Part shown: one piece after another, positions 56,692-64,000 of the stretch
Position numbering within the stretch: position 1 is the stretch's first letter
Layout: every line of letters starts with the position of its first letter
Source: Streptomyces sp. NBC_01446
GTDB lineage: Bacteria > Actinomycetota > Actinomycetes > Streptomycetales > Streptomycetaceae
Assembly (NCBI RefSeq): GCF_026340095.1
Contig: NZ_JAPEPO010000001.1
Span: 3,316,501-3,380,500 of the forward strand
DNA: 64,000 nt
Direction of reading: 5' to 3'
Notes under the pieces: generated by a model
What the model saw: the letters and a program-made list of their open reading frames with translations, nothing else
What the model was told of the DNA's origin: nothing
Databases searched by the model: none
Position numbers and translations under genes: made by a program

Positions 56692-57312
56692 ATGCCACCT
56701 ACACGCCCCGTGCCAGGATCGCGCCCCATTCCGTTCGACCACAACGATCACTACCACCGCCTCCTGCTGCGCCACCTGCCCAGCGGCGGCCGTACCACCT
56801 TCGACGCCGGCTGCGGCACCGACCGCTTCGCACGGCGCCTGGCCGGCCGCGGTTACGAGGTCGACGCGCTCGACCCGTCGCCGCAGGTCGCGGCCGCGGC
56901 GGAGTCGATCGGCGGGGGTCCCCGCTACCGCCGCGCCGACGTGACGACGACGGACCTGCCGCGCGGCCACTACGACGTCATCACCTGCCTGGCGAGCCTG
57001 CACCACATGCCGTTCGCGACGGTGACCCGGCTGCGCGAGGCCCTCGCCCCGGGCGGCGTCCTGCTCGTCCTCGGCTGCTACGCGGGCATCACCCGGTGGG
57101 ACCTGGTGGCCGTCCCCGCGAACGCGGTGGCCCGCGCCGCGGTCCATGTGAGCGAACGGCTGCGCGGCGCCGCACCGCCCCCGCTCCAGGCCCCCGTGCG
57201 CCAACCCGACATGTCCCTCACCGACATCCGCACCGAGGCCACCCGGCTCCTCCCCGGCAGCCAGGTGCGCCAACTCCTCTTCTGGCGCTACCTGTTGACG
57301 TACAACGCCTGA
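56692..57312 (+). CDS. Class I SAM-dependent methyltransferase
   Basis: 206 residues from ATG 56692; ATG 56677 adds five residues and sits one base from GGAAGGG, too close for an ideal site. Motif I is F-D-A-G-C-G-T-D-R-F, then L-D-P-S-P-Q-V, D-V-I-T-C-L-A-S-L-H-H-M-P, and L-R-E-A-L-A-P-G-G-V-L-L-V-L-G-C. A small-molecule methyltransferase of the UbiE/Tam-like type; the substrate is unknown. Divergent from the CWB2 gene and ending four bases from the LCP gene. Confidence 0.8.
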   Translation: MPPTRPVPGSRPIPFDHNDHYHRLLLRHLPSGGRTTFDAGCGTDRFARRLAGRGYEVDALDPSPQVAAAAESIGGGPRYRRADVTTTDLPRGHYDVITCLASLHHMPFATVTRLREALAPGGVLLVLGCYAGITRWDLVAVPANAVARAAVHVSERLRGAAPPPLQAPVRQPDMSLTDIRTEATRLLPGSQVRQLLFWRYLLTYNA

Positions 57313-57316
57313 CGCG

Positions 57317-58336
57317 TCACCGCAGTGAGGCCCACAGCTTCCCGGCCTCGGGCTCGTCGGCGACGACACGGTTGGGGTCGGACGGAGCCGGGAGCACCGG
57401 CATCATGACCGTCTTCACCTCATCCGCCGACAGCCCCTTCAAACTGCCCGCCAGGCTCTGGAGTTCACCGAGGGAGTCGAGGCCGGTGTCCGTCGTGAGG
57501 CTCCCCGTGAGGGCGTCGGCGACCTTGTAGAGGCGGGCCGGGTCCGTCAGGAGATCGCTGCCCGAGACCTTCTCCACCAGGGCCTTCACCAGCTGCTGCT
57601 GGAGTTTGATGCGCCCGAGGTCGCTCCCGTCGCCGACGCCGTGGCGGGTGCGGGCGAAAGCGAGGGCCTGCTTGCCGTCGAGGTGGTGGTAGCCCGCGTC
57701 GAGCTGGAGGTGGCTCAGGTCGTCGTCGATGTCCTCGGTCGTCGTGAGGTCCACGCCGCCGAGCGCGTCGACGACCGAGGCGAAGCCGGAGAAGTCGATC
57801 TCCAGATAGTGGTCCATGCGCACGCCGGTGAGCTTCTCGACCGTCTTCACCGCACAGACGGGACCGCCCAAGGAGTACGCGCTGTTGAACATGACGCCGT
57901 ACGCGGCCTGCGTGCTGCCGCCGGACGAGGTCGGGCACGCGGGCCGCTCGACGAGGGTGTCGCGGGGGATGCTGACGACGGTCGCCGCCGAACGGTCGGC
58001 GTCCAGGTGCACCACCATCGCGGTGTCGGAGCGGGCGCCCTCGCTGTGGCCGCCGCCGAGCGCGGAGTTCTCGCTGCCGCTGCGCGAGTCGGAGCCGAGG
58101 ACGAGGATGTTCAGCGCCCCGGCGGGCGGCGCGGTCGCCGAGGGCTCCGGCGTGGCCGGGGCCGGCTTCGGGGGCCGGTCGTCGCCGAGCGTGCTGTCGA
58201 TGTCGACGCCCCGGATGTTGTGGTCCAGATGCCAGTACGCCCACGCGGCCCCGCCCCCGGTGAGGACGAGCACGCAACCGGCCACGACACCGGCCGTCTT
58301 CACCAAACGCCCACGACGGCGCTGTATTCGCTTCAC
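57317..58336 (-). CDS. LytR-CpsA-Psr family phosphotransferase
   Basis: 339 residues. One N-terminal membrane helix (about 14-34), a short linker and an LCP domain (about 75-290): I-L-V-L-G-S-D-S-R-S-G, the S-D-T-A-M-V-V-H-L-D strand, V-V-S-I-P-R-D-T-L-V, and the R-T-R-H-G-V-G-D-G-S-D-L-G-R motif. LCP enzymes transfer glycopolymers from lipid carriers to peptidoglycan. The arginine and aspartate ligands of the pyrophosphate site are present. ATG 58336 is the start; the region upstream (58337-58433) is AT-rich with a probable promoter. Confidence 0.9.
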   Translation of the reverse strand: MKRIQRRRGRLVKTAGVVAGCVLVLTGGGAAWAYWHLDHNIRGVDIDSTLGDDRPPKPAPATPEPSATAPPAGALNILVLGSDSRSGSENSALGGGHSEGARSDTAMVVHLDADRSAATVVSIPRDTLVERPACPTSSGGSTQAAYGVMFNSAYSLGGPVCAVKTVEKLTGVRMDHYLEIDFSGFASVVDALGGVDLTTTEDIDDDLSHLQLDAGYHHLDGKQALAFARTRHGVGDGSDLGRIKLQQQLVKALVEKVSGSDLLTDPARLYKVADALTGSLTTDTGLDSLGELQSLAGSLKGLSADEVKTVMMPVLPAPSDPNRVVADEPEAGKLWASLR

Positions 58337-58433
58337 AGGGCGAACATAAGTCGGAATTATTACAACGGTAAACCAGTCAGGCGCCGTTATTCGGGAATCT
58401 CAGGCGGTTCTCACGTCCCCGGACGATGCCGCC

Positions 58434-58691
58434 TCAGGCGGGAGCCACCGCCTCGAACCGCCACCGATGCACCGTCCGGGTCACCAACTCGCCCTCCGGT
58501 TCGGGCAGTTCGGGCAGCTCGTCGCCGTACGCCGCGTCCCACCAGGTGATGACGAGGACCCGGTCCTGCGGGGCACGGAAGAACTCGCGCCGCAGCGGCT
58601 CGGCCGCGAGGACCTGCCCCCGCGCCCAGGCGAGCAGCTCCTCGCCCCGCCCCTCGGCCGCCCGGGCCTCCCACATCAGCGCGACGGTCAT
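58434..58691 (-). CDS. Small conserved hypothetical protein, overlapping tsaD
   Basis: 85 residues: M-T-V-A-L-M-W-E-A-R-A-A-E-G-R-G-E-E-L followed by Leu/Ala-rich helices and F-F-R-A-P-Q-D-R-V-L-V-I-T-W-W-D-A-A-Y. A ferredoxin-like small fold is possible. ATG 58691 overlaps the tsaD stop by four bases (ATGA), so it is coupled to the threonylcarbamoyladenosine genes. I do not recognise a function. Confidence 0.7.
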   Translation of the reverse strand: MTVALMWEARAAEGRGEELLAWARGQVLAAEPLRREFFRAPQDRVLVITWWDAAYGDELPELPEPEGELVTRTVHRWRFEAVAPA

Positions 58692-59785
58692 GAGTACAGG
58701 TTGTCCTTCGCGGTCTCGTGCACGTGGTCGTGGTCGTGCGTGTGTCCCGGCACGTGAGTCTCCGTCACCGGCAGCGACGAGTCGGCCGACAGGTCCCAGG
58801 CGGACGCGGACCGGTTGCGCGCCACCATCTCGGCGCCGAGGGCCGCGACCATCGCGCCGTTGTCCGTGCACAGCTTGGGCCGCGGCACGCGCAGCCGGAT
58901 CCCGGCCGCCTCGCACCGCTCCTGGGCGAGGGCCCGCAGCCGCGAGTTGGCGGCCACACCGCCACCGATCATGAGGTGGTCGACACCCTCGTCCTTGCAG
59001 GCGCGCACGGCCTTGCGGGTCAGCACGTCGACGACGGCCTCCTGGAAGGACGCCGACACATCGCGCACCGGAACGTCCTCACCTGCGGCCCGCTTCGCCT
59101 CGATCCAGCGCGCCACGGACGTCTTCAGCCCGGAGAAGGAGAAGTCGTACGCGGGGTCGCGCGGCCCGGTGAGCCCGCGCGGGAAGGCGATCGCATCGGG
59201 GTCGCCCTCCTTCGCGTACCGGTCGATGACGGGACCGCCGGGGAAGCCGAGGTTCAGCACCCGGGCGATCTTGTCGAAGGCCTCGCCCGCCGCGTCGTCG
59301 ATGGTCGCGCCGAGGGGGCGCACGTCGGACGTGATGTCGGAGGAGAGCAGCAGCGACGAGTGCCCGCCCGAGACGAGCAGCGCCATCGTGGGCTCGGGCA
59401 GCGGCCCGTGCTCCAGCTGGTCGACGCAGATGTGCGAGGCGAGGTGGTTCACGCCGTAGAGCGGCTTGCCGAGCGCGTACGCGTACGCCTTGGCCGCCGA
59501 GACACCCACGAGGAGCGCGCCCGCGAGCCCCGGGCCCGCGGTGACGGAGATCCCGTCCAGGTCGGAGGCGGCGACCCCGGCGTCCTTCAGGGCGCGCTCG
59601 ATGGTCGGCACCATGGCTTCCAGGTGTGCGCGCGAGGCGACCTCGGGGACGACGCCGCCGAAGCGGGCGTGCTCGTCGACGCTGGAGGCGACCGCGTCGG
59701 CGAGCAGTGTGTGGCCGCGGACGATGCCGACACCGGTCTCGTCGCAGGAGGTCTCGATGCCGAGGACGAGCGGTTCGTCAGCCAT
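58688..59785 (-). CDS. tsaD: tRNA N6-adenosine threonylcarbamoyltransferase TsaD
   Basis: 365 residues. TsaD transfers the threonylcarbamoyl group to A37 of ANN-decoding tRNAs. The metal-binding H-x-x-x-H is His114 and His118 (N-H-L-A-S-H); the ASKHA fold begins V-L-G-I-E-T-S-C-D-E-T, with the phosphate-binding G-G-H-S-S-L and L-M-I-G-G-G-V. It ends in a His-rich tail (H-T-H-D-H-D-H-V-H), not part of the enzyme core. ATG 59785 lies inside the end of rimI (8-base overlap). Confidence 0.95.
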   Translation of the reverse strand: MADEPLVLGIETSCDETGVGIVRGHTLLADAVASSVDEHARFGGVVPEVASRAHLEAMVPTIERALKDAGVAASDLDGISVTAGPGLAGALLVGVSAAKAYAYALGKPLYGVNHLASHICVDQLEHGPLPEPTMALLVSGGHSSLLLSSDITSDVRPLGATIDDAAGEAFDKIARVLNLGFPGGPVIDRYAKEGDPDAIAFPRGLTGPRDPAYDFSFSGLKTSVARWIEAKRAAGEDVPVRDVSASFQEAVVDVLTRKAVRACKDEGVDHLMIGGGVAANSRLRALAQERCEAAGIRLRVPRPKLCTDNGAMVAALGAEMVARNRSASAWDLSADSSLPVTETHVPGHTHDHDHVHETAKDNLYS

Positions 59786-60302
59786 TTTCGGTTCCTTGTA
59801 CGGGTGTCACTGAGGTCGAGGGGTCGGTCAGACGCATCACGAGCGCGTCCACGTTGCCCGGCTGGTAGTAGCCGCGGCGGAAGCCGATGGGCTCGAAGCC
59901 GAAGCGCTGGTAGAGCTTCTGCGCCCGGGTGTTGTCGACCCGCACCTCGAGCATCACTTCGGTGCACTCGAAGTCGGTCGCGTGGCGCAGCAGGACGGTG
60001 AGGAGCCGGGCGCCGAGCCCCGTGCCCCACTGGTCACGGGCGACGGCGATGGTCTGCACGTCGGCCCCCACGGCGGTGGCGTCGTCGGAGTCCGCGCCGG
60101 ACGCGGCGAGGCCCGCGTACCCGACGAGCCGGTCGCCGTCGTGGGCGACGACATAGCGGCGGGTCGACCCGGCGCCGCGCGCGTGCGCGAGCTCGGACCA
60201 GAACATGCCGCGGGACCACGCGTCGTCCGGGAAGAGATCCTTCTCGAGCGCGTGCACGGATTCGATGTCCCACCAGCGCATCTCGCGCAGAGCAGCGCTC
60301 AC
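59778..60302 (-). CDS. rimI: Ribosomal protein S18-alanine N-acetyltransferase RimI
   Basis: 174 residues with the GNAT fold: acetyl-CoA motif Q-W-G-T-G-L-G-A-R-L-L and C-terminal Y-Q-R-F-G-F-E-P-I-G-F-R-R-G-Y-Y, with V-M-L-E-V-R-V-D-N between. GTG 60302 overlaps the tsaB stop (GTGA). The usual tsaB-rimI-tsaD order is kept. Confidence 0.9.
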   Translation of the reverse strand: MSAALREMRWWDIESVHALEKDLFPDDAWSRGMFWSELAHARGAGSTRRYVVAHDGDRLVGYAGLAASGADSDDATAVGADVQTIAVARDQWGTGLGARLLTVLLRHATDFECTEVMLEVRVDNTRAQKLYQRFGFEPIGFRRGYYQPGNVDALVMRLTDPSTSVTPVQGTENG

Positions 60303-60952
60303 TTCGGAGTGACCACCTTGTAGTTCTTGGGCACCTGCGCGTCGGGGCGGCGCAGATACAGAGGGCGTGGCGCCTGGAGCTCCTCGCCGGCGCCGAGCTT
60401 CTCGGCGGCGAGGGCGGCGAGGGCGGCCGCCGACACGTTCTCGGGGGCGCGCGCGTCCGGGAACGTGTCCGGGTACAGCACGGCACCGGCGCCGACCGCG
60501 GGAAGGCCCGCGACCTGCTCGGCGATGTCGGCGGGGCGGTCGACGGCGGGCTCGGTGACGCGGGTGCGCGCGTCCTCGTAACGCGCCCAGTAGACCTCCT
60601 TGCGCCGCGCGTCCGTGGCGACGACGAAGGGGCCGTCGACCTCGGCGGCGTAGGCGAGTCCGTCCAGCGTGCACAGACCGTGGACGGGCACACCGAGGGC
60701 GAGCCCGAAGGTGTCGGCCGTCATCAGGCCGACACGGAGGCCGGTGTAGGGGCCGGGGCCCACGCCGACGACGATGCCGGTGACGGCGTCGAGTCTGACG
60801 CCGGCCTCGGCGAGCACCCGGTCGACGGCGGGCAGCAGCAGCTCCCCGTGCCGGCGGGCGTCCACCTGGCTCGATGCGGCGACGACGGACGAGCCGTCGT
60901 GCAGGGCGACGGTGACGGCGGGGGTGGCGGTATCCAGCGCGAGCAAGAGCAC
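60299..60952 (-). CDS. tsaB: tRNA threonylcarbamoyladenosine biosynthesis protein TsaB
   Basis: 217 residues. Start L-L-L-A-L-D-T-A-T and the G-V-G-P-G-P-Y-T-G-L-R-V-G segment are the TsaB hallmarks; TsaB is the non-catalytic partner that binds TsaD and TsaE. GTG 60952 is the start. First gene of the overlapping tsaB-rimI-tsaD-small-gene operon, divergent from the L,D-transpeptidase-like gene 108 bases away. Confidence 0.93.
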   Translation of the reverse strand: MLLLALDTATPAVTVALHDGSSVVAASSQVDARRHGELLLPAVDRVLAEAGVRLDAVTGIVVGVGPGPYTGLRVGLMTADTFGLALGVPVHGLCTLDGLAYAAEVDGPFVVATDARRKEVYWARYEDARTRVTEPAVDRPADIAEQVAGLPAVGAGAVLYPDTFPDARAPENVSAAALAALAAEKLGAGEELQAPRPLYLRRPDAQVPKNYKVVTPK

Positions 60953-61060
60953 GCAAACAGCCTACGGCTCCGGCGCCCCGCCCACGGCCGCCCCGGTGAG
61001 CCGCACGCCTGCTGCTACCGTCACCCCAAAGACGTACGGGCACGAGAGGTGGGCACACAG

Positions 61061-61615
61061 GTGGCACGGAGCAGCTCGGGATTCGTGGCCGGGCTCACCG
61101 CGGCGGCCCTCGCCGTGGTCGGCTTCCTCACCTACCAGGCGTCGGCCAGCGCGCCGGACAGCCTGGCCCCGCCGAAGACCGGGAAGACCCCCTCCGCGGC
61201 CGCCTCCCAGTCCCCCAAGGACAAGAAGGACCTGACCGCGGTACCCGCGCAGTCCGGCGCCGGTGCGCGGGTCGTCTACTCCGTGGGCGACCACCGGGTG
61301 TGGCTGATCTCGGGGGGCGGCAAGGCGCAGCGCACCTTCACGGTGACGCCGAGCACGGTGGACCCGCCGGTCGGCAAGTACCTGGTGACGTCGCGCTCGG
61401 CCTCGATCACCGGAAGCGACGGCGTACCGATCGAGCACGTGGTGCGGTTCGCGAATGTCGACGGCATCGCGATCGGCTTCAGCGCGGCGGTCGACGGCTC
61501 GATGCCGGAGCCGGACCCGGCCAAGAAGACGGGCGGCATCCGCGAGAAGCGGGCGGACGGCGACGCGATGTGGGACTTCGCGACGATCGGCAAGAAGATC
61601 GTCGTGGTCCAGTAG
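61061..61615 (+). CDS. Degenerate L,D-transpeptidase-like secreted protein
   Basis: 184 residues. A signal/anchor segment (about 8-30), a Pro/Ser/Lys linker, and a YkuD-like domain (about 70-184): R-V-V-Y-S-V-G-D-H-R-V-W-L-I-S, then T-F-T-V-T-P-S, P-P-V-G-K-Y-L-V-T-S-R-S, and the end W-D-F-A-T-I-G-K-K-I-V-V-V. In active enzymes the segment before this end is S-H-G-C-I-R; here it is K-T-G-G-I-R, with His replaced by Thr157 and the nucleophilic Cys by Gly159. It should keep the fold but not the transpeptidase activity. GTG 61061 follows GAGAGG; GTG 61049 is an alternative. Confidence 0.65.
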   Translation: MARSSSGFVAGLTAAALAVVGFLTYQASASAPDSLAPPKTGKTPSAAASQSPKDKKDLTAVPAQSGAGARVVYSVGDHRVWLISGGGKAQRTFTVTPSTVDPPVGKYLVTSRSASITGSDGVPIEHVVRFANVDGIAIGFSAAVDGSMPEPDPAKKTGGIREKRADGDAMWDFATIGKKIVVVQ

Positions 61616-61647
61616 AACCCGTCATCTGACGCACGGCACAACAACCC

Positions 61648-61866
61648 TCACGCGGCGTCGCGACGCCCCTCACCGGCACAGGCGCCCGCGCCTTCGGTCT
61701 CCCCGTCCCCCACCTCGTCGGCAGGCGGAGTGGACACGGCCGAGGCGGCGGCACAGGACGCGAGCAGATCTCTCATGGACAGCCCCGAGGCGGCGATCCC
61801 GGACATGTCCCCGTGCCCCGGCATCACGCGGGGCTGCTGCGGCACGTCACGTTCTGAAGCCGACAT
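61648..61866 (-). CDS. Small Ala-rich protein with L-S-M-R-D-L-L motif
   Basis: 72 residues. A disordered start and tail flank a helix-like core G-L-S-M-R-D-L-L-A-S-C-A-A-A-S-A-V-S-T-P-P, which seems from memory to be conserved in Streptomyces. ATG 61866 has a strong AGGAGG upstream, so translation is convincing. The Ala-rich core and single Cys suggest a short peptide, perhaps a regulatory or modified one. The palindrome just upstream resembles part of an iron box. Confidence 0.6.
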   Translation of the reverse strand: MSASERDVPQQPRVMPGHGDMSGIAASGLSMRDLLASCAAASAVSTPPADEVGDGETEGAGACAGEGRRDAA

Positions 61867-61895
61867 GGACGCCTCCTGGGCTCCGGGGCAGCAAA

Positions 61896-61911
61896 GTTAG
61901 GTAGACCTAAC
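61896..61911. promoter_or_regulatory. Iron-box-like palindrome
   Basis: GTTAGGT-AG-ACCTAAC is a near-perfect inverted repeat at 61896-61911, 30 bases upstream of the small Ala-rich gene. Its 14-bp core TTAGGTAGACCTAA agrees at 11 positions with the right half of the DtxR/DmdR/IdeR iron box (TTAGGCTAACCTAA), but lacks its third repeat. Iron-dependent control is possible, not shown. Confidence 0.5.
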
Positions 61912-62001
61912 CAGGACTGGTCTCCATGTGACCATGCCGAGCGCACGCCGCGCAACATTTTGCCGACGCCATGTCGGAACGTTCGGGTGAAGGTACGAGA
62001 G

Positions 62002-62517
62002 TCAGGCGGCCAGAGCCTCCAGGCCGGCGCCGGCCCAGCGCGCCCCGAGACCACGCAGCGTCACGGAGCGCACCTCGTCGTCCGTGTCCCCCGTGGCGCG
62101 GTGAATCACCACGTGGAGCCGGTCGTCTGCGAGGTCCTCGACCTTGCCGTCGCCCCACTCGACGACGACCACGGAGTCCGGCAGGGAGACGTCGAGGTCG
62201 AGGTCCTCCATCTCGTCGAGCCCGCCGCCGAGCCGGTACGCGTCCACATGCACCAGGGCGGGCCCGTCACCGAGGGGCGGGTGGACGCGGGCGATGACGA
62301 AGGTCGGAGAGGTCACGGCGCCCCGCACGCCGAGGCCCTCGCCGAGCCCGCGGGTCAGCGTGGTCTTGCCCGCGCCCAGCTCGCCGGTGAGCATGACGAG
62401 GTCGCCCGGGCGCAGCAGCTTGGCGAGGCGACGGCCCAAATCCCCCATATGGGTGGGCGAGTTGACGGTGATCGAGGCGGTGGTGGCGTCAGCTGCCGGG
62501 CTGTGCGGTGTCTCCAT
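62002..62517 (-). CDS. tsaE: tRNA threonylcarbamoyladenosine biosynthesis ATPase TsaE
   Basis: 171 residues. Walker A in G-E-L-G-A-G-K-T-T-L-T-R-G, the switch T-S-P-T-F-V-I, and V-V-V-V-E-W-G-D-G of the family. TsaE powers the TsaB-TsaD complex. It overlaps the end of the hydrolase gene by 29 bases and is in the alr operon rather than with tsaB-tsaD. Confidence 0.93.
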   Translation of the reverse strand: METPHSPAADATTASITVNSPTHMGDLGRRLAKLLRPGDLVMLTGELGAGKTTLTRGLGEGLGVRGAVTSPTFVIARVHPPLGDGPALVHVDAYRLGGGLDEMEDLDLDVSLPDSVVVVEWGDGKVEDLADDRLHVVIHRATGDTDDEVRSVTLRGLGARWAGAGLEALAA

Positions 62518-63694
62518 AACTTCCCACGGTAGCCCCTGCGGGAACGGCTCCCGTGCGCGAGAGCAGGTCGGCCAGCCGGTCGGTGACGGCCTCGGGGTGC
62601 TCCAGCATCACCAGGTGCCCGGCGTCGGGCACGAGCACCAGCTCGGCGTCGGGGAGCAGCCCCGCGATGGCCTCGCTGTGCTCACTGGGGGTGATGAGGT
62701 CCCGGTCGCCGGCCAGTACGAGGACGGGCAGCCGCGCGAACCGCTCGATGGCCTCGCTCTTCTCGTGCTCCTGGAAGGCGGGGTAGAACTCGGCGACGAC
62801 GTCGATCGGCGTGCTCTCGATCATGCGCTCGGCGAAGCGGGCGACGGCGGGATCGACGTCACGTGAGGCGAACGAGTAGCGCTTGATGATGCCGGCGAAC
62901 AGGTCGGCGGTCGCACGGCGCCCCTTCTCCACGAGGTCGGCGCGCTGGCCCAGGACCTTCAGGACGCCGGGGAGTACGCGGCGGACGACGTTGACGCCGA
63001 CCACGGGCAGCCCGTAGCTGACCTCGCCGAGCTTGCCGGTGGAGGTCCCGACGAGGGCGACGCCGACGACGCGCTCGGCCACGACCTCGGGAAACTGGTC
63101 GGCGAACGCCATCACGGTCATGCCGCCCATGGAGTGCCCGACGAGGACGAGCGGCCCTTCGGGGGCGGCGGCGTCGATGACGGCCTTCAGATCGTGCCCG
63201 AGCTGGTCGATGGTGACGTCGGGCCCGCCGTCGGCCTGCTCGACCCCGCGCCCGGACCGCCCATGGCTGCGCTGATCCCAGTAGACGGAGCGCACCACGC
63301 CCCGCAGGGCGGCGCGCTGGAAATGCCAGGAGTCCTGGTTGAGGCAGTACCCGTGACTGAAGACCACGGTGACCGGCGCGGGGGCCTTACGGCCGAAAAG
63401 ACGACGCCTGCGAGGACCCGCACCGCCCTCGGCCTCCACTTCCTCGACCTCGAAATAGAGCTCGGTGCCGTCCTCGGCACGGGCCCTGCCGGGGGTGCCG
63501 CGCAGGGACCCGTAGGGGCCGGAGGCATCCAGCGCGAGCCGCGCCTTTCTGCGCATGCCGCGGCCGACGGTGAGCCGCTCCACGGCGACACCGGCGGCGG
63601 CACCGGCCGCCACGACACCTATCGCGGCGCCGGCGAGCCCGGCCCGCCGCCAGCTCGCGACGGCCGCCGTAACCTCGGCGCTGCTCTCACTCAC
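62489..63694 (-). CDS. Alpha/beta hydrolase with N-terminal membrane anchor
   Basis: 401 residues from GTG 63694 (GGAGGAG upstream). A hydrophobic N-terminal segment (about 17-40) is followed by an alpha/beta hydrolase domain: nucleophile elbow G-H-S-M-G-G, oxyanion region S-H-G-Y-C-L-N-Q, acid in A-G-D-R-D-L, and His in D-A-G-H-L-V-M-L-E-H-P. Substrate unknown. Situated between alr (8-base overlap) and tsaE (29-base overlap), an arrangement usual for Streptomyces. Confidence 0.88.
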   Translation of the reverse strand: MSESSAEVTAAVASWRRAGLAGAAIGVVAAGAAAGVAVERLTVGRGMRRKARLALDASGPYGSLRGTPGRARAEDGTELYFEVEEVEAEGGAGPRRRRLFGRKAPAPVTVVFSHGYCLNQDSWHFQRAALRGVVRSVYWDQRSHGRSGRGVEQADGGPDVTIDQLGHDLKAVIDAAAPEGPLVLVGHSMGGMTVMAFADQFPEVVAERVVGVALVGTSTGKLGEVSYGLPVVGVNVVRRVLPGVLKVLGQRADLVEKGRRATADLFAGIIKRYSFASRDVDPAVARFAERMIESTPIDVVAEFYPAFQEHEKSEAIERFARLPVLVLAGDRDLITPSEHSEAIAGLLPDAELVLVPDAGHLVMLEHPEAVTDRLADLLSRTGAVPAGATVGSYGDTAQPGS

Positions 63695-64000
63695 GTGCCG
63701 CTCCTCCGCCGTCCACATAGACGCGCGGAACACGCGCCCCGATCCGGGTGACGATCTCGTACGCGATGGTGCCGGCGGCCTGCGCCCAGTCCTCGGCGGT
63801 CGGCTCGCCCCGGTCACCGGGCCCGAACAGCACGGCCTCGTCCCCGGCCGCCGGCTCGTCGCCGCCGAGATCGACGACGAACTGGTCCATGGCGACGCGC
63901 CCGGCGACGGTACGCAGCTTGCCCCCGATGAGTACGGGCCCGGTCCCCGAGGCATGCCGGGGGATCCCGTCCCCGTACCCGAGGGGCACGAGCCCCAGGG
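63687..64000 (-). CDS. alr: Alanine racemase, C-terminal part (gene runs off the window)
   Basis: The last ~104 residues are present. P-L-G-Y-G-D-G-I-P-R holds the catalytic-Tyr neighbourhood, and V-A-G-R-V-A-M-D-Q-F-V-V-D-L is the conserved C-terminal beta-domain motif. Alr makes D-alanine for peptidoglycan. The gene extends beyond base 64000, so its start is not visible. Confidence 0.92.
   Translation of the reverse strand, partial: LGLVPLGYGDGIPRHASGTGPVLIGGKLRTVAGRVAMDQFVVDLGGDEPAAGDEAVLFGPGDRGEPTAEDWAQAAGTIAYEIVTRIGARVPRVYVDGGGAARE

Noticed and set aside
61896..61911. Full DtxR/DmdR iron box
   Set aside because: Only a 14-bp core agrees with the 19-bp consensus; kept as an iron-box-like palindrome rather than an assigned operator.
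1..64000. tRNA genes, insertion sequences, prophage or attachment sites
   Set aside because: No tRNA T-arm or cloverleaf, transposase or integrase motif was found by reading.

Overview
The window is high-GC actinobacterial chromosome and is almost certainly from a Streptomyces. The evidence is strong GC bias at third codon positions, many GTG/TTG starts, whiD and bldM, a GroEL1 with a His-rich tail, the guaB/guaB3 pair, an ECF sigma gene next to guaB, and a tandem cluster of receptor-like Ser/Thr kinases. From memory, gene order matches the central part of other Streptomyces chromosomes around whiD-bldM-guaB. I see no tRNA, rRNA, insertion sequence, prophage or CRISPR array, so this reads as conserved core with a few fast-evolving envelope genes.

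Layout. 1-566: start of a PcrA/UvrD helicase gene. 823-5063: two secreted NlpC/P60 peptidases, the first behind a c-di-AMP (ydaO-type) riboswitch, with a TDT-family transporter and a small membrane protein between them. 5088-8888: a LiaFSR-like envelope-stress module (NarL-type regulator, PspC-domain histidine kinase, divergent PspC/LiaF-like protein, small membrane protein). 9020-12500: DoxX, an unrecognised membrane protein, a class II aldolase-like protein and a PPOX-fold protein. 12616-14843: guaA, then a small AroQ chorismate mutase preceded by a possible Phe/Tyr leader peptide. 15444-21056: a lipoprotein, an LAETG sortase substrate, a ChoD-like GMC oxidoreductase and a succinate-semialdehyde dehydrogenase.

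21185-31182: five receptor-type Ser/Thr kinase genes in a row. They lack PASTA domains and share a related ectodomain; one is a clear pseudokinase. 31297-35759: a penicillin-binding-like serine hydrolase, glpD and a nucleotide-sugar dehydrogenase homologue without its catalytic residues. 35876-41042: guaB3, guaB, an ECF sigma gene (probably shbA), bldM with an exact match to the sigma-BldN promoter, and whiD. 41102-44871: LysR regulator, MOSC protein, SDR, and a two-domain SnoaL-like protein. 45007-47221: groEL1 and groES under two CIRCE elements. 47279-49233: two polysaccharide deacetylase lipoproteins, one lacking metal ligands. 49325-56561: a THUMP-like methyltransferase, two paralogous beta-propeller/cell-wall-binding-repeat-2 proteins, and between them an ECF42 sigma/DGPF pair. 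56692-64000: methyltransferase, LCP protein, the tsaD/rimI/tsaB group, a degenerate L,D-transpeptidase, a small Ala-rich protein, tsaE, a hydrolase and the end of alr.

Much of the window concerns the cell envelope and development: peptidoglycan hydrolases, LCP and Alr enzymes, envelope-stress signalling, kinases with external sensor domains, and the BldM/WhiD regulators. Two patterns cut across it. First, several genes keep a family fold but lack catalytic residues (kinase, deacetylase, sugar dehydrogenase, L,D-transpeptidase). Second, at least six genes carry short tandem repeats of their own 3' ends that include or start at the stop codon.
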